Part shown: positions 40,783-45,846 of the stretch, in pieces
Layout of the letters: every line of letters starts with the position of its first letter
Position numbering within the stretch: position 1 is the stretch's first letter
Assembly (NCBI RefSeq): GCF_030654915.1
Contig: NZ_JAURWM010000237.1
Coordinates: 1-45,846, forward strand
DNA length: 45,846 bases
From: Phenylobacterium sp.
GTDB lineage: Bacteria; Pseudomonadota; Alphaproteobacteria; Caulobacterales; Caulobacteraceae
Direction: 5' to 3'
Program-made: the position numbers and the translations under genes
Notes under the pieces: model-generated
What the model saw: the letters and a program-made list of their open reading frames with translations, nothing else
What the model was told of the DNA's origin: nothing
Databases searched by the model: none

Positions 40783-40869
40783 CTAGTGGGCCAAGCAAGC
40801 CTTAGCCCGATCCACCACGTCCAGGACGCGCGAGCGGCAGATCGCCGCGTTGGCCAGTACTCCTGACAT
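40783..40869 (-). CDS. Candidate 28-residue small protein
   Basis: ATG 40869 to TAG 40783 encodes 'MSGVLANAAICRSRVLDVVD' followed by 'RAKACLAH', a basic helix with two cysteines. A GGGGAGGGG sequence lies 8 bases upstream of the ATG, a strong ribosome-binding site for so short a frame. I do not recognise a family. It occupies the otherwise empty stretch between the receptor terminator and the kinase gene. It may be a chance frame. Confidence 0.3.
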   Translation of the reverse strand: MSGVLANAAICRSRVLDVVDRAKACLAH

Positions 40870-41035
40870 CTTCAAAGCCCCTCCCCCGAAAGGTCGCGCT
40901 GGTCCGCAATCTGTGGTATGGATCACACCAGCAGCTTCAAGGACGCGAAACTGCTAAGACGCCGGGTACGGCTTTCGCTCCGCGAGCCTCTGATTACTTG
41001 AAAGTACGGCTATAGCTATCCAACCTGACGCAGGT

Positions 41036-42070
41036 TTGGCGTTGGCGGTCGTCGCCTCGTCTACGGCTCCCATCGTTTTGCTGGACGGCGAGCTCACCGT
41101 CATTGGCGCAAGCGCATCGTTCTTCCGCGCATTTCACATCGACCCGTCAACCGCGACCGGCCTGAAGCTTTTCGCTCTAGGCTCCGGCGAATGGGACGTG
41201 CGCCAACTCCGGTCGCTGTTGAAGGCAACAGCATCCGGCGACGCCGAGATCGAGGCCTACGAGATGGACCTCAAGAGCGCCCAAGGCGCCCCTCGCAGGC
41301 TCATTCTCAACGCGCAGAAGCTTGACTACGGAGACGCCGCGCATAGCTGGATTCTATTGTCCGTCGCCGATGTCACTGACGCGCGCCTAGCTGAGAAGCT
41401 GAAGGATGACCTTCTGCGAGAAAAGGCGATCCTCCTCCAGGAGGTCCAGCATCGCGTCGCAAACAGCCTCCAGATCATCGCTAGCGTGATCTTGCAGAGC
41501 GCCCGCAAGGTCAGCTCAGACGAGACACGGCTTCACCTCACCGACGCACATAATCGGGTGATGTCGGTCGCGGCCCTGCAGCAGCAGTTGGCGGCCTCCC
41601 GGCTGGGTGAGGTCGAGCTAAAATCCTATTTCACGAAGCTCTGTGAGAGCATCGGCGCATCCATGATCAGGGATCACGATCAATTGGTCCTGGAGGTGAA
41701 GGCCGATGATAGCACCTGTGAGGCCGACGTCTCCGTGAGCCTTGGCCTCATTGTCACCGAGTTGGTCATCAACTGCTTGAAGCATGCCTTTCCCGGCGGA
41801 CGCCTGGGAAAGATCGAAGTTGGCTATCACTCCCGCGGGCCAAATTGGACCCTATCGGTCGAAGACGATGGGGTGGGCATCCCCAAGGACAGGGCAAGCT
41901 CGACACCGGGCCTGGGCACCAGCATCGTGGAGGCGCTCGCAAGGCAATTGAGCGCCCGCGTCCAAGTCTCTGACGCTCACCCGGGGACCTTGGTCTCGGT
42001 GATCCACAATCAGATCGCGGCGGTCGCTGAGGCGGACGACGACGCGTTGCAGTCAAAGGCGGCGATCTAG
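41036..42070 (+). CDS. Sensor histidine kinase of the HisKA_2 type, start codon unclear
   Basis: A 344-residue soluble kinase counted from TTG 41036. The N-terminal PAS-like domain ('APIVLLDGELTVIGASASFF') is followed by the HisKA_2 dimerisation helix with His139 in 'LLQEVQHRVANSLQI'. The ATPase domain shows 'LGLIVTELVINCLKHAFPGG', 'SVEDDGVGIPKD' and 'GLGTSIVEALARQL'. HisKA_2 kinases are common in alphaproteobacterial general stress and light responses and act with stand-alone regulators. No ATG or GTG start occurs in frame before the stop at 40991. Relatives begin 'M..PDAGLALAVVASS', and the in-frame upstream sequence ATA-GCT-ATC-CAA-CCT-GAC would read 'MAIQPDAG' if ATA had been ATG. TTG 41036 or 41042 is the usable start. 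No partner regulator is adjacent. Confidence 0.85.
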   Translation: MALAVVASSTAPIVLLDGELTVIGASASFFRAFHIDPSTATGLKLFALGSGEWDVRQLRSLLKATASGDAEIEAYEMDLKSAQGAPRRLILNAQKLDYGDAAHSWILLSVADVTDARLAEKLKDDLLREKAILLQEVQHRVANSLQIIASVILQSARKVSSDETRLHLTDAHNRVMSVAALQQQLAASRLGEVELKSYFTKLCESIGASMIRDHDQLVLEVKADDSTCEADVSVSLGLIVTELVINCLKHAFPGGRLGKIEVGYHSRGPNWTLSVEDDGVGIPKDRASSTPGLGTSIVEALARQLSARVQVSDAHPGTLVSVIHNQIAAVAEADDDALQSKAAI

Positions 42071-42104
42071 GCGTAATTTGGCGCCGACAATCACGCGCCC
42101 CGGA

Positions 42105-43244
42105 CTAGTCCTCGCCCGCGAACTGGCCGATCAAACTGAGGCCCTCGATCCAGGTCGCGCCGTCTTGCTTGGTGACGGTGCGCACCTTCCCCGCTCCAGT
42201 GGCGGCGATAGCGTCGGCCAGGGGCTGAGAGTGCGTGACCAGCCAGACCTGCGAGCGCTCCGCGGCCTGGGTCACCAACTGAGCGAGCGGGGCCATCAGG
42301 TCCGGATGCAGGCTGGCCTCAGGCTCGTTTAGCGCGATGAACGGCGGCAATCGATAGGCCAGCAGCGCCCCAGCCAAGCCGAGAAACCGCAGCGTACCGT
42401 CGGACAGTTCCTCGGGCTCGAACACCCGCTGGGGGAACTCAGAGAACACCATGCCGAAGGTCGCCACCCGCTCGGGCCTTGGAACGACCAGACGCGCGCC
42501 GGGAAAAGCCGCGGCGATCACGGCGTCCAGGTCGTGGGTGTCCTCGCGAATGTGGGCCAGGGTGGCGAACACCGCCGCCAAGTTCGCGCCGTCCGAGGCC
42601 AAGGTCGGGGTCGCGACCGCGGGACACGGCCGGCGCAGGGGCGAACCCGCGTCGGTGCGTAGGTCGTGGTAGAAACGCCACTCCAGCAGGGTCCGCCGCA
42701 CCATGTCCAGCATCGGAAAGCGGCTGGGGTCCTCCAAACGTCCCAGCACCGTCTCCGAGCCGAGCAGGTCGATGTCGATCTCGATCGGACGTCCCGCCTC
42801 GTCCCTCGCCATCACCGAGGGACCGCGACGATCCACCAGTCGGACCTGCCGCTCGCCATTGTCATAGGAGAGCCACTCTTCCTTGATCTGCGGTTCGGCG
42901 GCGAAAGCGGCGGCGGTGGGCGCGGGAAAGCCGATGGCGACATGGTAGCGATAGACCCCGCGCGCGGCGCCCCGCGCCTGCGGGTCGGAGAGGCTGGCCT
43001 CCAGCTCGATGCGGGCCGGTCCCGAACGGCGAGCGCCAGCCCAGAAGGCCGCTTCCATCCCTTCCTGCGCCAGTTCGAGCCCCAGGGTATTGGTCGCCGC
43101 CGCCCGAACCAGCTCCAGCGCGCGATAAAGGTTGGTCTTGCCGACCCCGTTGCCGCCGACAAAGACTTCGAGCTCGGAGACCGGGCAGACGATCTTGCGC
43201 AGCGACCGGTAGCCGGACGCGGAAAACTCACGCAGGCGCAGCAA
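42105..43244 (-). CDS. AAA-family ATPase (RecF/OLD-like, AAA_21)
   Basis: A 379-residue ABC-type ATPase. The Walker A 'VGGNGVGKTNLYRAL' lies at residues 29-37. After an inserted region come the signature-like 'ELSDGTLRFLGLAGALLAYRL' (in pieces 'EELSDGTLRFLGL') and Walker B 'PFIALNEPEASLHPDL', where Asn replaces the usual Asp. A final 'VWLVTHSQPLADAIAA' provides the D-loop and H-loop histidine. It lacks the TOPRIM nuclease of OLD proteins. Such ATPases act in DNA metabolism or in anti-phage systems, but no nuclease partner is adjacent, so no defence role is claimed. It is transcribed toward the kinase gene, converging with it. Confidence 0.87.
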   Translation of the reverse strand: MLRLREFSASGYRSLRKIVCPVSELEVFVGGNGVGKTNLYRALELVRAAATNTLGLELAQEGMEAAFWAGARRSGPARIELEASLSDPQARGAARGVYRYHVAIGFPAPTAAAFAAEPQIKEEWLSYDNGERQVRLVDRRGPSVMARDEAGRPIEIDIDLLGSETVLGRLEDPSRFPMLDMVRRTLLEWRFYHDLRTDAGSPLRRPCPAVATPTLASDGANLAAVFATLAHIREDTHDLDAVIAAAFPGARLVVPRPERVATFGMVFSEFPQRVFEPEELSDGTLRFLGLAGALLAYRLPPFIALNEPEASLHPDLMAPLAQLVTQAAERSQVWLVTHSQPLADAIAATGAGKVRTVTKQDGATWIEGLSLIGQFAGED

Positions 43245-43305
43245 GGATCGACCCTCCGACGATTGTCAGGTCAGGAATAACAGCCCGCGCCTGGTGCGTC
43301 CGCCT

Positions 43306-44349
43306 TCAGGCGGCGAGATTGAACACCGCGCGCAGATCGCGCGCCAATTCATCAACGCGGCGCAGGTCGGCGTCCCAGGAGAACATGAACCGAGCCCCGC
43401 CGCCGATGAAGGTGTAGAAGCGCCAGCCCCTGACCCGCAGCGCGTCCAGGTGCTCGTCCGAAGCCTTCAGGAACACAGCGTTGGCCTGGACCGGGAACAT
43501 CAGGCCCGCGCCAGGCAGCGTCCTCACCTGATCGGCCAGGGCGGCGGCGCAGGCGTTGGCGTGGGCGGCGTTGCGCAGCCAAGCGCCGTCCTGAAGTATC
43601 CCGATCCATGGCGCGGCCAGGAAGCGCATCTTGGAGGCCAGTTGCCCGGCCTGCTTGCAGCGATAGTCGAAGTCCTCGGCCAGGGCGTGGTCGAAGAACA
43701 GGATCGCCTCCCCCACCGCCATGCCGTTCTTGGTGCCGCCGAAGCACAGCACGTCGACCCCGGCCTTCCAGGTGATGTCGGCGGGCTCGCAGCGCAGGTG
43801 GGCGCAGGCGTTGGCGAACCGCGCGCCGTCCATGTGCAGCCGCAGGCCTAGCTCACGGCAGACCGCCGAAATCGCCCGCACCTCGTCCTGCGAATAGACC
43901 TGTCCGGTCTCGGTCGGCTGGGTGATCGTGACCACGCGGGGCTTGGGATAGTGGATGTCGCTGCGCTTGCCGGCGATCTCGCGGATCGCGGCGGGGGTCA
44001 GCTTGCCGTCCGGGCTGGGCGCGACCAGCAGCTTGGAGCCGTTGGAGAAGAACTCCGGCGCGCCGCACTCGTCAGTCTCGACGTGGGCGGATTCGGCGCA
44101 GATCACGCTATGATAGGATTGGCAGAGCGCCGCCAGCGTCATCGAGTTAGCCGCCGTGCCGTTGAAGGCGAAGAACACCTCGCAGTCAGTGGCGAACAGC
44201 GCACGGAAAGTGTCGGCGGCGGCCTGCGTCCAGGCGTCCTCGCCATAGGCCGGCGCGTGGCCACGATTGGCGGCGTCCATCGCCGCCCAGGCTTCCGGGC
44301 AGATGCCGGCATAGTTGTCGCTGGCGAACTGTTGAGCGGCGTCGTGCAT
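43306..44349 (-). CDS. Threonine aldolase-like PLP-dependent lyase
   Basis: A 347-residue fold-type I PLP enzyme, from ATG 44349 (GAAGGGG upstream; six codons later than the longest frame). 'FASDNYAGICPEAWAAM' is the N-terminal family motif. 'TAANSMTLAALCQSYHSVIC' and 'SAHVETDECGAPEFF' surround the cofactor phosphate and ring, 'LHMDGARFANACAH' holds the conserved Asp-Gly-Ala-Arg, and the PLP lysine is in 'CFGGTKNGM' (residue 207). These features fit low-specificity L-threonine aldolase (LtaE), which splits L-threonine or L-allo-threonine into glycine and acetaldehyde. Stereospecificity cannot be read from the sequence. The gene stands alone; the AAA ATPase gene follows 61 bases later on the same strand. 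Confidence 0.88.
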   Translation of the reverse strand: MHDAAQQFASDNYAGICPEAWAAMDAANRGHAPAYGEDAWTQAAADTFRALFATDCEVFFAFNGTAANSMTLAALCQSYHSVICAESAHVETDECGAPEFFSNGSKLLVAPSPDGKLTPAAIREIAGKRSDIHYPKPRVVTITQPTETGQVYSQDEVRAISAVCRELGLRLHMDGARFANACAHLRCEPADITWKAGVDVLCFGGTKNGMAVGEAILFFDHALAEDFDYRCKQAGQLASKMRFLAAPWIGILQDGAWLRNAAHANACAAALADQVRTLPGAGLMFPVQANAVFLKASDEHLDALRVRGWRFYTFIGGGARFMFSWDADLRRVDELARDLRAVFNLAA

Positions 44350-44527
44350 GAGATCAGGCCCCTTCATCGGCTACGCATCGAACGGCGTCTGACGTGAGGC
44401 TTGATCCCGTAGTTTGCCGGACCGGCCACATCCCCCCTTGCGGAGGCGCCACCTTGCTCGGGAGCAGGTTGGCGTTGAGCGTCAGCTCAACTCTTGATGC
44501 TTTTACAGGGGCTCGATAGTCGAATTT

Positions 44528-44554
44528 GGGGCGGCGCTCAAGAGCGGCCGCCCC
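44528..44554 (-). terminator. Putative terminator of the amidohydrolase gene
   Basis: On the minus strand GGGGCGG-c-CGCT-cttg-AGCG-CCGCCCC forms an 11-bp bulged stem followed by AAATT. It begins 9 bases after the stop at 44563. Confidence 0.6.
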
Positions 44555-44562
44555 GGGTGTCG

Positions 44563-45846
44563 TTAGCTCGCAGGGGCCACCGGCGGCGGGGCGGCGAACG
44601 GCTTGATGTTGAGGTGCTGGTAGATTTCGGCCGGATAGTAGGCGACGCCGCCCTTCATGGTCATGCGGACCTCCCGGATCTTGGAGATGTCCTTGGTGGG
44701 ATCGCCGGCGACCAGGATGAAGTCGGCCAGCTTACCGCGCTCGATAGAGCCGAGCTGATGGTCGCGGCCGAAATAGACCTCGGGATCCAGGGTCGCCAGA
44801 CGCAGGGTCTTGGCGGGCGTGATGCCGGCGGCGACATAGACTTCCAGTTCGCGATGAACCGAGAAGCCGGTGCCGTCGTCTGTGCCGGGCAAGAGCTGGA
44901 TGTTGTTGTCGTCCAGCAGCTTGAGGACCTCGAGCACCTTCTTGAAGCCTGCCTGATAGTCGGCGTCCTCCTGCGGTGAGTTGACGGTCACGAAGCTGCG
45001 CTTGCGGTAGCGCTGATAAGCGATCGGCACATGGTCGATGTAGTAGGCGTCGCCCGCCTGCACCTGGCCCGAACGGCTGAGCATCAGGCGCTCGAGGATC
45101 ATCGCCGTAGTGTCGAGCTTGGCGCCCTTGGCCTTCATCAGGTCGATGGTGGCCTGGACGCGGGGCGAGGTCAGGTCGAGGTCCTTGCCGCGCGCCATGC
45201 CGGTCAGGCGCAACGGCGTGCGGGTGTCTTCCTTGCGATCGAGGATCCAGCCCAGCATGAGCTGGTTGATGTGGGCGATGTCGTCATAGCCGTCACGGAT
45301 CACCCGGTCGGGCGAGGAAAAGGCCGGGACGTGACCGGTCACGCCCATGCCCAGGCGGTGAGCCTCGGCGGCTAGCGGCGCGACCCACTCGGGGTTCATC
45401 GAGTTGTAGATCTTGATCTGCCAATAGCCGTGGTCAGCGTACCAGCGAACGTTGTCCAGGCCCTCTTCCAGCGTCGCGGGGATGAAGCCGTGGCGAGCCG
45501 AATAGTCGCTGCGGCCCTCCAGGAAGCCGTTGCGGACAATGCGCGGGCCAGCGAGCAGGCCGTTGTCCATGCCCTCCACCCAGCCGAGCAGTTCCTCGTT
45601 GTGGTTGCCCTGGTCGCGCGTAGAGGTGACGCCGGCGGCCAGATAGAACAGGTTCGACGACAGCGTCGTATGCGAATGCATGTCGTGCAGGCCGGGCACC
45701 AGCGTGCCGCCCTGCCCGTCGATCACCACCTCGCCCTTGGGCGCCGGAGCGCCGGGAATCTCTGGCATGACGCCGGTGATCTTGTCGCCGAACACCACCA
45801 CCGACGACAGCTCGCCGAGCTTCATGGTCTTGGGATCGAACACCCG
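44563..45846 (-). CDS. Amidohydrolase-family protein (imidazolonepropionase/prolidase-like), 5' end outside window
   Basis: At least 427 residues; the frame stays open to the right edge, so the true start and any signal peptide are missing. Metal-ligand motifs of the amidohydrolase TIM barrel are present: 'LVPGLHDMHSHTTL' (HxH), a lysine region 'YWQIKIYNSM', 'GVTGHVPAF' and 'DDIAHINQLML' (two more histidines), and Asp in 'LLPGTDDGTGF'. The C-terminal 'LGSIERGKLADFILVAGDP' is the standard composite-sandwich ending. The family hydrolyses amide, ester or imidazole bonds in small molecules or dipeptides; this long exported-type subgroup is often proline-dipeptidase- or organophosphate-like. Substrate unknown. 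A proline-rich tail ends the protein ('FAAPPPVAPAS'). Confidence 0.85.
   Translation of the reverse strand, partial: RVFDPKTMKLGELSSVVVFGDKITGVMPEIPGAPAPKGEVVIDGQGGTLVPGLHDMHSHTTLSSNLFYLAAGVTSTRDQGNHNEELLGWVEGMDNGLLAGPRIVRNGFLEGRSDYSARHGFIPATLEEGLDNVRWYADHGYWQIKIYNSMNPEWVAPLAAEAHRLGMGVTGHVPAFSSPDRVIRDGYDDIAHINQLMLGWILDRKEDTRTPLRLTGMARGKDLDLTSPRVQATIDLMKAKGAKLDTTAMILERLMLSRSGQVQAGDAYYIDHVPIAYQRYRKRSFVTVNSPQEDADYQAGFKKVLEVLKLLDDNNIQLLPGTDDGTGFSVHRELEVYVAAGITPAKTLRLATLDPEVYFGRDHQLGSIERGKLADFILVAGDPTKDISKIREVRMTMKGGVAYYPAEIYQHLNIKPFAAPPPVAPAS

Noticed and set aside
42105..43244. An anti-phage defence system built on the AAA ATPase
   Set aside because: No nuclease, reverse transcriptase, TIR or other effector gene is adjacent. 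A lone AAA_21 ATPase is not enough.

Overview
The window is high-GC, densely coded chromosomal DNA that reads as an alphaproteobacterium of the Caulobacteraceae (Caulobacter or a close relative). Evidence for this: the conserved alphaproteobacterial housekeeping block murA - DUF2948 - hisD - UPF0262 - phosphatase - infA - maf - RNase E/G - yacG; a tRNA-His without the extra G at -1, with A73 and a G1:U72 pair, which is typical of this class; an Ala/Pro-rich ExbB and polyproline TonB; and many small DUF families usual in Caulobacterales. Placement is by recollection of families, not by a search. I see no phage, insertion sequence, CRISPR array or rRNA.

Left part (1-12.7 kb), amino-acid catabolism. 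After the tail of an AraC-type regulator come a malonyl-CoA-synthetase-like enzyme and its Lrp/AsnC regulator, which share an operon headed by a perfect 25-bp palindrome. Then the arginine succinyltransferase operon astA-astD-astB (minus strand), a divergent Lrp/AsnC regulator, an M20 metallohydrolase that may replace the missing AstE, a GhrA-like reductase, and a third Lrp/AsnC regulator divergent from a bifunctional putA. Arginine and proline both end in glutamate, so this is a glutamate-family degradation region with one local regulator per pathway.

12.7-21.2 kb: tRNA-His, the exbB-exbD-tonB energy-transduction operon, a sugar O-acetyltransferase, a DNA-deoxyinosine glycosylase, a glycosyltransferase interrupted by an in-frame amber codon, tRNA-Phe with a clear promoter, and the yacG/RNase/maf/infA/phosphatase/UPF0262 block. 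21.3-25.7 kb: an SH3 envelope protein and a REPIN-like palindrome pair sit between UPF0262 and hisD, followed by DUF2948, murA, an unlisted 44-aa small protein, and tRNA-Thr.

25.7-36.4 kb, accessory region. A DUF6880 protein, a divergent NarL-type histidine kinase/response regulator pair, a DUF4136 lipoprotein, a DUF2092 exported protein, a glycine-rich repeat protein, a DUF4337/DUF1622 membrane pair, and an operon of a 52-codon sulfatase remnant, a HAD hydrolase, a formylglycine-generating enzyme with both catalytic cysteines, and an outer-membrane transporter-like protein. This looks like an envelope or stress module whose sulfatase has lost its middle by an in-frame deletion.

36.4-45.8 kb: an orphan HicB-like protein, a DUF445 membrane protein, a FepA-like TonB-dependent receptor with a candidate iron operator and a clear terminator, a HisKA_2 sensor kinase without an ATG or GTG start, an AAA ATPase, a threonine-aldolase-like enzyme, and an amidohydrolase that runs off the right edge.
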